A DNA stretch of 64,000 bases, taken from the NCBI RefSeq assembly GCF_052078665.1, contig NZ_JBQJIK010000037.1, positions 12,136 to 76,135 of the forward strand. Reading direction: 5' to 3'. The number at the start of each line of letters is the position of its first letter. Position 1 is the stretch's first letter. Source of the stretch: Inquilinus sp052078665 (GTDB lineage Bacteria; Pseudomonadota; Alphaproteobacteria; DSM-16000; Inquilinaceae). Shown one piece after another: positions 1 to 7,340 of the stretch. Made by a program: the position numbers and the translations under genes. Below the pieces are notes generated by a model. The model was not told the origin of the DNA and made no database searches. It saw only the letters and a list, made by a program, of their open reading frames with translations.

Positions 1-1
1 G

Positions 2-34
2 TCGCACGTGGCGCTCGAAGCCCTGTCGGTGTGA
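2..34 (+). CDS. 3' end of an unidentified gene (partial)
   Basis: Reading frame 2 is open from the window edge and ends in TGA at 32-34, encoding SHVALEALSV before the stop. Only ten residues are visible, so the product cannot be named. The stop lies one base before the GTG start of mgtE, which suggests the two genes are co-transcribed. The frame could also be open by chance. Confidence 0.4.
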   Translation, partial: SHVALEALSV

Positions 35-35
35 G

Positions 36-1430
36 GTGACGGCGGCGCCCGAAGGGGACAAGGCGCCGGCCGAGGCCCAGGAATACGGCCTGCCGCCCGG
101 CTTCGTGCAGGGGATCGAGGAGGCGCTGGACGACCACCGCCTCGCCGAGGTGGAGGAGCGGCTGGCGCCGCTCCACTCCGCCGACCTGGCGGCGCTCTTG
201 GAGGCGCTGCACCCGGACGACCGGCGCGTCGTCGTCGGCCTGATCCGGGTGCAGCTGACCACGGACGCCGAGGCGCTGGCCTGGCTGAACGAGGACGTCC
301 GCCAGGAGGTCCTGGATCTGCTCGGGCCGCGGGATGTCGCGGCGGCGCTGCAGGAGCTCGATTCCGACGACGCGCTGGCCCTGATCGAGACCCTCGACCA
401 GGGCGAGCGCGACGCGGTCCTGGCCAATGTCCCGGCCGAGGAGCGGCGCGTCCTGCTCGAAGGGCTGGACTTCCCGGAATACTCCGCCGGCCGCCTGATG
501 CAGCGCGAGCTGGTGTCGGTGCCGGACTACTGGACCGTCGGCAAGACCATCGACTGGCTGCGCACCGCCGAGGACCTGCCGGACGAGTTCTACAGCCTGT
601 TCCTGGTCGACGTGCACGGCAGCCCGAGCGGCCAACTGCCGCTGTCGCGCTTCCTGCGCGGCCGGCGGCCGGCCAAGCTGGCCGAGCTGGGGCTGGAGGA
701 CATCCACCCGATCCCGGCGGAGATGGACCAGGAGGAGGTGGCGCTGCTGTTCCGGCGCTACGGCATGGTCTCGGCGCCGGTGGTCGACCGCAACGGCAAG
801 CTGCTCGGCGTCATCACCCTCGACGACGTGGTCGACGTCATCGACGAGGAGGCGGAGCAGGACATCTTCCGCCTCGGCGGCATCGGCGAGCAGAGCGACC
901 TCTACCGCGACGTCGCCACCACCACCCGCTCGCGCTTCTCCTGGCTGTTCGTCAACCTGCTGACCGCGGTCCTGGCCTCGTCGGTGATCGGCCTGTTCGA
1001 GGACACCATCAGCCGGGTGGTGGCGCTGGCCGTGCTGATGCCGATCGTCGCCTCGATGGGCGGCAATGCCGGCACCCAGACCCTGACCGTCGCGGTGCGG
1101 GCGCTGGCGATGCGCGAGCTGACCGACAGCAACGCCGTCCGCATCCTGTGGAAGGAGGTGCTGGTCGGCGTGATCAACGGCGTGCTGTTCGCGGCGATCG
1201 CCGGCGGGGTGGTGTGGCTGTGGTTCGGGGATCCGCGCCTGGCGGTGGTGATCGGCGCCGCCATGATCATCAACCTGCTGGCGGCAGCGTTCTCGGGCAC
1301 CGTGATCCCGCTGGCGATGCAGCGCTTCGGGATCGATCCGGCGGTGTCCAGCGCCGTGTTCCTGACCACCGTCACCGATGTGGTCGGCTTCTTCGCCTTC
1401 CTCGGCCTGGCGGCGCTGATCCTGATCTGA
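36..1430 (+). CDS. mgtE: Magnesium transporter MgtE
   Basis: This 464-residue inner-membrane protein is an MgtE-type Mg2+ channel/transporter. The parts are in canonical order: an acidic helical N domain (about residues 20-150), a CBS pair (about 155-275, including the segment GVITLDDVVDVIDEEAEQD), a connecting helix, and a C-terminal membrane domain of about five segments (about 300-464) with the motif MGGNAGTQTLTV. In characterised MgtE the N and CBS domains sense cytoplasmic Mg2+ and close the pore. Length is normal for the family. The start is GTG at 36, one base after the stop of the upstream frame. It converges on a small gene at 1501 with a strong inverted repeat between them. Confidence 0.95.
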   Translation: MTAAPEGDKAPAEAQEYGLPPGFVQGIEEALDDHRLAEVEERLAPLHSADLAALLEALHPDDRRVVVGLIRVQLTTDAEALAWLNEDVRQEVLDLLGPRDVAAALQELDSDDALALIETLDQGERDAVLANVPAEERRVLLEGLDFPEYSAGRLMQRELVSVPDYWTVGKTIDWLRTAEDLPDEFYSLFLVDVHGSPSGQLPLSRFLRGRRPAKLAELGLEDIHPIPAEMDQEEVALLFRRYGMVSAPVVDRNGKLLGVITLDDVVDVIDEEAEQDIFRLGGIGEQSDLYRDVATTTRSRFSWLFVNLLTAVLASSVIGLFEDTISRVVALAVLMPIVASMGGNAGTQTLTVAVRALAMRELTDSNAVRILWKEVLVGVINGVLFAAIAGGVVWLWFGDPRLAVVIGAAMIINLLAAAFSGTVIPLAMQRFGIDPAVSSAVFLTTVTDVVGFFAFLGLAALILI

Positions 1431-1432
1431 CG

Positions 1433-1494
1433 CGTCCCATCCCGTCGGCCCCCATCCCGTCGGGCCGACGTCCGGCCGGCGACGGGATGGGACG
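1433..1494. terminator. Inverted repeat between convergent genes, probable bidirectional terminator
   Basis: CGTCCCATCCCGTCG at 1433-1447 is perfectly repeated in inverse at 1480-1494. A nested GC-rich repeat (CCCGTCGGGCCGACG) lies in the loop. It sits exactly between the converging mgtE and the minus-strand gene ending at 1501. There is no T-tract, so this is inferred from position and stem strength. Confidence 0.5.
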
Positions 1495-1500
1495 GCTGTC

Positions 1501-1782
1501 TCAGGCGGTGCCGGAGCTCTTGGCCTCGGCGGCGGCGGTGATCACGTTGCGGGCGATGTTGACCGCCGGGATCTTCAGGTTCTGGCCGCCCGGCACGCCG
1601 CGGGTCAGCCGTTCGACGACCTCCTCGATCTTCTCGACCGGAATCGCCTCGACGCCCGGCAGCATCGCCACCACGGCCGCCAGCCCGACCACCTGGCCGA
1701 AGCGCAGGTCGCTGGCCACCGCCAGCTTCTTCAGTGCCTCGCGCAGATCGGCTTCGCTGATACCTGTGGATTCCACGCTCAA
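1501..1782 (-). CDS. Conserved small protein of unknown function (93 aa)
   Basis: No family was recognised. The protein is helical and soluble, with a hydrophobic stretch VVGLAAVVAMLPG followed by an amphipathic EKIEEVVERLTRGV segment and the basic patch NLKIPAVNIARNV. The frame stays open upstream to an ATG at 1839, but I prefer the TTG at 1782. That codon has a strong GAGGGAGGG Shine-Dalgarno at 1796-1788 with suitable spacing, and protein-like composition begins there. It converges with mgtE and stands alone on its strand. Codon usage is typical of the window. Confidence 0.55.
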   Translation of the reverse strand: MSVESTGISEADLREALKKLAVASDLRFGQVVGLAAVVAMLPGVEAIPVEKIEEVVERLTRGVPGGQNLKIPAVNIARNVITAAAEAKSSGTA

Positions 1783-2516
1783 TATGCCCTCCCTCACCGG
1801 ATCCGGGCCTATGCGCAATTGCAGTGCATATCCCGACATGAATACTCAGGGTTGTACGAGGCGATCCCGGCTGATGTCCAGCCGTTCTCACGGAACCCGG
1901 CGATTTTACCCTGCCCGTTCCGGCAATGCGACCATCGCCTCGCGGCTCGGCTCGTCCCGGTCGGCAAGTCGCGACTCCGGCGCGTGTGACAGATCAGCGG
2001 CAGTCGTCGGGCTGCCGTCGCCAGATCCCGCTCCCTCGGCCTCGCCCCCGGGCAAGCAATGCCGATGGCGTGCGCCATGGCGGCAAGAAATGGCAAGTGC
2101 AGGCCGGTTACTGCAGGCACCGCCGGATCGGGATTTTTCGCGGCACCCCAGCCGGATTCGCATCGGGCCGGTGCCGTCGCACGGGCCGCCGGCGCGAGTC
2201 GGAACGGGCCTCATCCGTTCGATCCTGTCGGGCCAAGGGGTTCTTTTTTCGCAGGAAACTGTCTTGCCTGAATCTCGGTGGGAAATAATATTATTGTTCC
2301 AAGTAATTAAATGCCAATGTCGAGGAAACGATAGAACCTGCCTCGGAGACGGAGTTTATGCGGTCTCAAATTCATCCGTCTATTTCGTCATGGGGAAGTA
2401 AAAAACGGGAATTTCCATAGACAGCCCTATCGTTTTTTGCCTGAATGCCGGCTGGCTAGCCCAGTGGGCGGCGGCCGGGCTGTCGGCTTGGCAAGGGTTT
2501 CTTGGAGGAGGAAAAC
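1783..2516. other. Long intergenic region before the RTX gene
   Basis: About 730 bases without a convincing gene. Positions 1840-2220 are GC-rich, and their open frames look like shadows. Positions about 2230-2450 are strikingly AT-rich for this genome, with runs such as TTCTTTTTTC, AATAATATTATT and AGTAAAAAACG. The segment TTGCCTGAAT occurs at both 2264 and 2438. The region probably holds the promoter and a long 5' leader of the RTX gene. Confidence 0.6.
2264..2291 (+). promoter_or_regulatory. Candidate sigma-70 type promoter for the RTX gene
   Basis: TTGCCT at 2264-2269 and TAATAT at 2286-2291 are separated by 16 bases, inside the AT-rich part of the intergenic region. Transcription from here would give a leader of roughly 220 bases before the ATG at 2517. 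This is by eye only; other -10-like AT stretches are nearby. Confidence 0.35.
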
Positions 2517-4052
2517 ATGGGTCTTCTTGACGGCCTGCTCGGAGATGACGGGTTGCTCGGCGGTCTGCTGGGCAATGACGGTCTCCTCGGCGGCCTGCTT
2601 GGCAGCGACGGCCTTCTTGGCGGGCTGCTCGGTGATGACGGTCTGCTCGGGAATCTTCTCAGCGAGGATCTTCTCAGCGGCGTCATCGGCACGGTGAAGA
2701 GCGTCCTGGGCTCCCTGGACGGCCTGGTGTTCGGCGGCTCCGATGCCGACGGGCTTCTCGGCGGCGTCTTCGGCCTGGTCGACGGGCTGCTCAACGGCCT
2801 GCTGGGCGGCGATCTGCTCGGCGGTCTGCTCGGCACGATCACCGGCCTGCTCGACGGCCTGCTCGGCGGCGATATCCTGGGCGGTATCGGCGGCGGCGAC
2901 CTCCTCGGCGGCCTCGGCGGCGTGGTCGAGGGCATCCTCGGCGGCGTGCTGGCGACGGTCGAGGGCGTGGTCGGCGGCCTGCTCGGCGGCGATGGCCTCG
3001 GCGGCATCATCGATCTCGACGGCCTGCTGGGCGGCCTGCTCGGCGGCGGCGTCGGCCTCGAGGCTGCACTCGACACCATCCTGTCGTCGCTCGGCGATGC
3101 GGTGTTCAGCATCGATGTCGGCGGCCTGACCAATGTCGGCCCGCTCAGCATCATCGGCAGCCTGCTCGGCTCGGTCCTGAACGTTGTCGCTGTGGGGTCG
3201 AACTCGCTGGCCAACATCGTCGGTGATGCGGTCGGTTCGGCCGACACCATCAACGGCACCGCCAATGCCGACATCCTGAACGGCTATCTCGGCAACGACA
3301 TCATCCGTGGTGGTGCCGGTACCGACCGTATCAGTGGCGGCACGGGCAGCGACCTGCTCTGGGGCGATGCCGGCAATGACACCATCACCGGTGGCCTGGG
3401 CAACGACCAGCTCTCCGGCGGTGCAGGTGCCGACATCATGATCGGCGGCATCGGCAACGACGTCTACTATGTCGAAAACTTCGGCGATCGGGTCCAGGAG
3501 CAGGCGAATGGCGGCACCGATCAGGTGTTCTCGACCATCGACTTCGGCCTGTCCGACAATGTCGAGATGCTGACCCTTTCTGGCACGGCCAGAAACGGGT
3601 CCGGCAACGCGGCGAACAACCGCCTGATCGGCAACGATGCCGTCAACGGGCTCAGCGGCGGCGGGGGCAACGATATCCTCGAAGGCAAGGGCGGCAATGA
3701 CGTCCTCGACGGCAATTGGGGGACCGACACCCTGACCGGCGGCGCGGGTGCCGACACCTTCCGGTTCCAGGGGATCACGCAGACCGTGGTCGGCGCGGGC
3801 CGGGACGTGATCACCGACTTCAGCCATGCCCAGGGCGACAAGATCGACCTGCACTTCATCGACGCCAGCACCAAGGTGGCCGGTGACCAGGCCTTCACCT
3901 TCATCGGTGGGGCCAACTTCACCGGCGTGGCCGGGCAGCTGCACTTCCAGGGCGGGATCCTGAGCGGCGACGTCAACGGCGACGGCCGTGCCGACTTCGA
4001 GATCCAGGTCAAGGGTGCGGCCTCCCTGGTGATCGGCGACTTCGTGCTCTGA
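2517..4052 (+). CDS. Secreted RTX-type calcium-binding protein with GLLGG-repeat N terminus
   Basis: The 511-residue product has three parts. Residues 2-51 are five tandem decapeptides of the form GLLGGLLGxD, followed to about residue 190 by further low-complexity Gly/Leu/Asp sequence. Residues about 240-325 and 375-415 hold classical RTX nonapeptides (GGxGxDxUx), which bind Ca2+ as a parallel beta-roll. The C-terminal portion (DVITDFSHAQGDKIDLHFID onward) resembles the serralysin C-terminal domain and ends in DFVL, a hydrophobic tail typical of type I secretion substrates. There is no Sec signal peptide. The start is ATG 2517 with GGAGGAGG just upstream; a TTG 15 bases earlier overlaps that Shine-Dalgarno. 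No catalytic domain or type I exporter is visible in the window, so its role is unknown; a surface or matrix protein is plausible. Confidence 0.88.
   Translation: MGLLDGLLGDDGLLGGLLGNDGLLGGLLGSDGLLGGLLGDDGLLGNLLSEDLLSGVIGTVKSVLGSLDGLVFGGSDADGLLGGVFGLVDGLLNGLLGGDLLGGLLGTITGLLDGLLGGDILGGIGGGDLLGGLGGVVEGILGGVLATVEGVVGGLLGGDGLGGIIDLDGLLGGLLGGGVGLEAALDTILSSLGDAVFSIDVGGLTNVGPLSIIGSLLGSVLNVVAVGSNSLANIVGDAVGSADTINGTANADILNGYLGNDIIRGGAGTDRISGGTGSDLLWGDAGNDTITGGLGNDQLSGGAGADIMIGGIGNDVYYVENFGDRVQEQANGGTDQVFSTIDFGLSDNVEMLTLSGTARNGSGNAANNRLIGNDAVNGLSGGGGNDILEGKGGNDVLDGNWGTDTLTGGAGADTFRFQGITQTVVGAGRDVITDFSHAQGDKIDLHFIDASTKVAGDQAFTFIGGANFTGVAGQLHFQGGILSGDVNGDGRADFEIQVKGAASLVIGDFVL
2520..2669 (+). repeat. 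Five tandem 30-bp units encoding GLLGGLLGxD decapeptides
   Basis: The units encode GLLDGLLGDD, GLLGGLLGND, GLLGGLLGSD, GLLGGLLGDD and GLLGNLLSED. The first and last are degenerate. Synonymous third positions differ between units, so selection appears to act on the peptide rather than on recent DNA duplication. Confidence 0.85.
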
Positions 4053-4108
4053 TCGGCTTCGGCCGATCGGGGGGATCGGCCCGGACGCCTGGCCCACGGG
4101 CGTCCGGG
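4051..4108 (+). terminator. Two hairpins just after the RTX stop codon
   Basis: GATCGGC-TTCG-GCCGATC (4051-4068) is a stem with a stable TTCG tetraloop overlapping the stop codon. CCCGGACGCC (4080-4089) pairs perfectly with GGCGTCCGGG (4099-4108). They may protect the 3' end or assist the terminator just downstream. Confidence 0.5.
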
Positions 4109-4133
4109 ACCCCGATCCACCAGTGAGAGCAGA

Positions 4134-4169
4134 CCCCGCGATGCTCCGGCATCGCGGGGCTTTTCTTTT
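4134..4169 (+). terminator. Rho-independent terminator of the RTX gene
   Basis: CCCCGCGATG-CTCCGG-CATCGCGGGG is a perfect 10-bp stem with a 6-base loop, followed by CTTTTCTTTT. This is the clearest intrinsic terminator in the window, about 80 bases after the RTX stop. Confidence 0.9.
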
Positions 4170-4223
4170 GCGGCAACGGCTGCGCTACAGTGCCGGGAAC
4201 AGCGACACCGGGAGCGACGCCCC

Positions 4224-5396
4224 ATGATCCCCAATGAGCCGCAAGGCCTCGATTTCATGCTCGGCGACACCGCCGACATGCTGCGCGATTCGGTGCGCGG
4301 CTTCGCCGAGGCGGAGATCGCGCCGCGCGCCGCCGATATCGACCGCGACAACCAGTTCCCGATGGACCTGTGGCGCAAGATGGGCGACCTCGGCGTCCTC
4401 GGCGTCACGGTCGGGGAGGAGTATGGCGGCGCCGGCATGGGCTATCTCGAGCACATCGTGGCGATGGAGGAGATCTCCCGCGCCTCGGCCTCGGTCGGCC
4501 TGTCCTACGGCGCCCATTCCAACCTCTGCGTCAACCAGATCAAGCTGAACGGCACCGAGGAGCAGAAGCGCCGCTACCTGCCGAAGCTGGTGGCGGGCGA
4601 GCATGTCGGCGCCCTGGCGATGTCCGAGCCGGGCGCCGGCTCCGACGTCGTGGGCATGAAGCTGAAGGCCGAGAAGACGGGCCACCGCTACGTCCTCAAC
4701 GGCACCAAGATGTGGATCACCAACGGGCCGGATGCCGACACGCTGGTGGTCTACGCCAAGACCGACCCGGCGGCCGGACCGCGCGGCATCACCGCCTTCC
4801 TGGTCGAGAAGGGCTTCAAGGGCTTCTCGACGGCGCAGAAGCTCGACAAGCTCGGCATGCGCGGCTCCAACACCTGCGAGCTGGTGTTCCAGGATTGCGA
4901 GGTGCCGGAGGAGAACGTGCTCGGCCGGGTCGGCGAGGGCGTGCGCGTTCTGATGAGCGGCCTCGACTACGAGCGCACCGTGCTGGCGGCCGGGCCGCTC
5001 GGCATCATGCAGGCCTGCCTCGACATCGTCCTGCCCTATGTCCGCGACCGCAGGCAGTTCGGCCGGCCGATCGGCGAGTTCCAGCTGATGCAGGGCAAGG
5101 TGGCCGACATGTATGTCGCCCTGAACGCCTCCCGCGCCTATGTCTACGCCGTCGGCCAGGCCTGCGACCGTGGCCGGGTCACCCGGCAGGATTCGGCCGG
5201 CGCCATCCTCTACGCCGCCGAGAAGGCGACCTGGATGGCGCTGCAGGCGATCCAGGCGCTCGGCGGCAACGGCTACATCAACGACTTCGCCACCGGCCGC
5301 CTGCTGCGCGACGCCAAGCTCTACGAGATCGGCGCCGGCACATCGGAGGTCCGGCGCATGCTGATCGGCCGCGAGGTGATCGGGCTGAAGGGGTAG
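4224..5396 (+). CDS. ivd: Isovaleryl-CoA dehydrogenase
   Basis: This 390-residue FAD-dependent acyl-CoA dehydrogenase oxidises isovaleryl-CoA to 3-methylcrotonyl-CoA in leucine catabolism. The segment GLSYGAHSNLCVNQ and the FAD-site motif MSEPGAGSDV are typical. The catalytic glutamate lies at residue 250 in LDYERTVLAAGPLG. The site that carries the base in medium-chain enzymes is here YEIGAGTSEV, with alanine in place of glutamate. That swap is the recognised hallmark of isovaleryl-CoA dehydrogenases. Length is normal. The start ATG is preceded by GGGAGCGACGCCCC. The usual partners (methylcrotonyl-CoA carboxylase subunits, HMG-CoA lyase) are not immediately downstream. Confidence 0.92.
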   Translation: MIPNEPQGLDFMLGDTADMLRDSVRGFAEAEIAPRAADIDRDNQFPMDLWRKMGDLGVLGVTVGEEYGGAGMGYLEHIVAMEEISRASASVGLSYGAHSNLCVNQIKLNGTEEQKRRYLPKLVAGEHVGALAMSEPGAGSDVVGMKLKAEKTGHRYVLNGTKMWITNGPDADTLVVYAKTDPAAGPRGITAFLVEKGFKGFSTAQKLDKLGMRGSNTCELVFQDCEVPEENVLGRVGEGVRVLMSGLDYERTVLAAGPLGIMQACLDIVLPYVRDRRQFGRPIGEFQLMQGKVADMYVALNASRAYVYAVGQACDRGRVTRQDSAGAILYAAEKATWMALQAIQALGGNGYINDFATGRLLRDAKLYEIGAGTSEVRRMLIGREVIGLKG

Positions 5397-5475
5397 GGCG
5401 TCGGAGAGGACGGTCGGAGGACCCGTCGCCGCAGGGTCCCGACGATCGTAGTAGTATTACCGGCCGTCTTTGTTC

Positions 5476-6039
5476 ATGATACGTTCTGTGGACGAGGCGC
5501 AATCCGACGAGGTCCGGCCGACCGATCCCGACATGAACTGGACGGGCTGGGCGCTGCACACCCTGCGCGAGGCGGTCGAGATCGACATGCGCTGCAAGCG
5601 GCTGACCGAGCGGATCCGCACCGGCTTTCTGACGCGGCGGGACGAGCGCACGGCGTCGGGCGAGGAGCAGCGCCGGCGGCAGCGGCGGGAGCGTGCGGCC
5701 GGGATGGTGGCCGAGGCGACGGCCAATCCCGAGCACGGGCGGGACGTCGAGCACATGCGGTCGATGGCGTGGGAGAGGCTGGTCGAGGACGAGATCCTGG
5801 ACGCGCAGCTCGACACGCTGTCGGCGGTGGAGTTCGTGCAGGAGGTCTGCCGCAAGATCGGCTACCCGCCCGACCCGATCCGGCTGCCCCAGAGCTGGGA
5901 CGAGACCGTCGAGGCGAAGACCCCGGCGGCGGAGACCGAGGCCGCCGATGGCGAGGCTGCGGACGACTGGTCCGCCGAGCCGGACGAGTCCGATGCCGGC
6001 CGGCCCCTGCCGCAGCCATGGAAGCCGGACAGCAGCTGA
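5476..6039 (+). CDS. Conserved protein of unknown function (187 aa)
   Basis: No domain was recognised. The N-terminal two thirds is helical and highly charged (residues about 20-130, with an Arg-rich EEQRRRQRRERAAG stretch). The last 45 residues are acidic and rich in Ala/Glu/Asp, probably disordered. Codon third positions are strongly G/C, as in real genes here, which favours this strand over the long open frames opposite it. ATG 5476 is chosen over an in-frame TTG six bases earlier; neither has a clear Shine-Dalgarno. It lies 80 bases after isovaleryl-CoA dehydrogenase on the same strand. Confidence 0.6.
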   Translation: MIRSVDEAQSDEVRPTDPDMNWTGWALHTLREAVEIDMRCKRLTERIRTGFLTRRDERTASGEEQRRRQRRERAAGMVAEATANPEHGRDVEHMRSMAWERLVEDEILDAQLDTLSAVEFVQEVCRKIGYPPDPIRLPQSWDETVEAKTPAAETEAADGEAADDWSAEPDESDAGRPLPQPWKPDSS

Positions 6040-6094
6040 GGGCTGCACCGCCCGTTAAGCCTTCCCATCACCAGCCTGCCCAGCCTTCCATTCT

Positions 6095-6224
6095 CCCCTT
6101 GCGGGAGGGGGTAGGGGAAGGGGTCTGTGCGCGTCCGCGCGGATTTGGCTGGAGGTCGGATCAAGCACAAGGCATCGGTCCTGGCTACGGCAACCCCCTC
6201 CCCCTGGCCCCCTCCCGCGAGGGG
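6095..6224. repeat. Palindromic intergenic repeat (CCCCTTGCGGGAGGGGG family)
   Basis: CCCCTTGCGGGAGGGGG at 6095-6111 and CCCCCTCCCGCGAGGGG at 6208-6224 are inverted copies differing at one base, flanking about 96 bases. The sequence style (ctccccttgcgggaggggg...ccctcccgcgagggga) is that of dispersed alphaproteobacterial intergenic repeats. It occupies most of the 308-base gap before the BMP operon. Confidence 0.65.
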
Positions 6225-6347
6225 ACGGTGAGGATAAATATTTGACCCACGAGTGAGACCGATTTCGCCCGCCATCCTGTTGCGCCCCGCGCCGGTTTCT
6301 GCACACTTGACCGGCTGGTCAGAAAAACAAAATCCAGGGGGCACACG

Positions 6348-7340
6348 ATGCAGGGACGTTGGGGTCGCCGGGCGCTGCTCGGCGCGGCGGTGGCGATGCT
6401 TGGGGCCGCGGCGCTGCCGCAGGCCCGGGCGGCGGACAAGCTGGCTGTGGCGGCGGTCTACACCGTGCCGGTCGAGCAGCAATGGGTCAGCCGCATCCAC
6501 AAGGCGCTGAAGGCGGCGCAGGACCGCGGCGAGATCGACTACGTCTATTCCGAGAACACGTCGAACACCGACTATGAGCGCGTCATGCGCGAATACGCCG
6601 AGGCCGGCAAGAAGCTGATCATCGGCGAGGCCTTCGGGGTCGAGCGCGGCGCCCGGACGGTGGCCAAGGACTATCCCGGCACCGCCTTCCTGATGGGCTC
6701 CAGCCTGCCGCCGGCCGAGCCGAACTTCGCGGTCTTCGACAACTACATCCAGGACGCCTCCTACCTGACCGGCATGGTCGCCGGGCTGAAGACCAGGTCG
6801 AACACCATCGGCATGGTCGGCGGCTACCCGATCCCCGAGGTCAACCGGCTGATGCACGCCTTCATGGCCGGGGCGCTGGAGGTGAATCCACAAGCGAGGT
6901 TCTCGATCACCTTCATCGGCTCCTGGTACGACCCGCCCAAGGCCAAGGAGGCGGCCTTTGCCATGATCGATGCCGGCGCCGACGTGCTGTATGCCGAGCG
7001 CTACGGCGTCTCCGACGCGGCCAAGGAGCGCAAGGTGCTGGCCATCGGCAACGTCATCGACACACAGTCGGAATATCCCGGCACGGTGGTGGCCAGCGCG
7101 CTGTGGCACATGGAGCCGACCATCGACCGGGCCCTCAAGGCGGTCGCCGGCGGCAGCTTCAAGGCCGAGGATTACGGCCCTTACAGTGCGATGAAGGCGG
7201 GCGGCGCCACGCTGGCCCCGCTCGACCCGAAGCTGGTCGACCAGGCGGTCATCGACAAGGTGGCGGCGCGGCAGAAGGAGATCGAGAGCGGCGCCGTCAC
7301 GGTCAAGGTCGACGACAGCGAGCCGAAGCCGACGCTGTGA
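6348..7340 (+). CDS. BMP-family ABC transporter substrate-binding protein
   Basis: This 330-residue periplasmic protein of the BMP/PnrA family captures a substrate (nucleosides or purines in characterised relatives) for import. The N terminus (MQGRWGRRALLGAAVAMLGAAALPQARA) is a Sec/Tat-like signal with no lipobox, so the mature protein is probably soluble. The mature region begins ADKLAVAAVYTVPVEQQWV and contains the family features GEAFG, VGGYPIPEVNRLMHAFMAGA and FIGSWYDPPKAKEAA. It is the first gene of a four-gene operon; its TGA overlaps the GTG of the ATPase gene. The substrate cannot be read from sequence. Confidence 0.88.
   Translation: MQGRWGRRALLGAAVAMLGAAALPQARAADKLAVAAVYTVPVEQQWVSRIHKALKAAQDRGEIDYVYSENTSNTDYERVMREYAEAGKKLIIGEAFGVERGARTVAKDYPGTAFLMGSSLPPAEPNFAVFDNYIQDASYLTGMVAGLKTRSNTIGMVGGYPIPEVNRLMHAFMAGALEVNPQARFSITFIGSWYDPPKAKEAAFAMIDAGADVLYAERYGVSDAAKERKVLAIGNVIDTQSEYPGTVVASALWHMEPTIDRALKAVAGGSFKAEDYGPYSAMKAGGATLAPLDPKLVDQAVIDKVAARQKEIESGAVTVKVDDSEPKPTL

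Noticed and set aside
1906..2288. Several open frames of about 100-120 codons in the gap before the RTX gene.
   Set aside because: They overlap each other on both strands, have Arg/Ser/Pro-rich shadow composition, and lack plausible ribosome binding sites.
5278..6048. A 256-codon minus-strand frame opposite the gene at 5476-6039.
   Set aside because: Codon bias and protein-like composition favour the plus strand; this frame also runs into the isovaleryl-CoA dehydrogenase gene.
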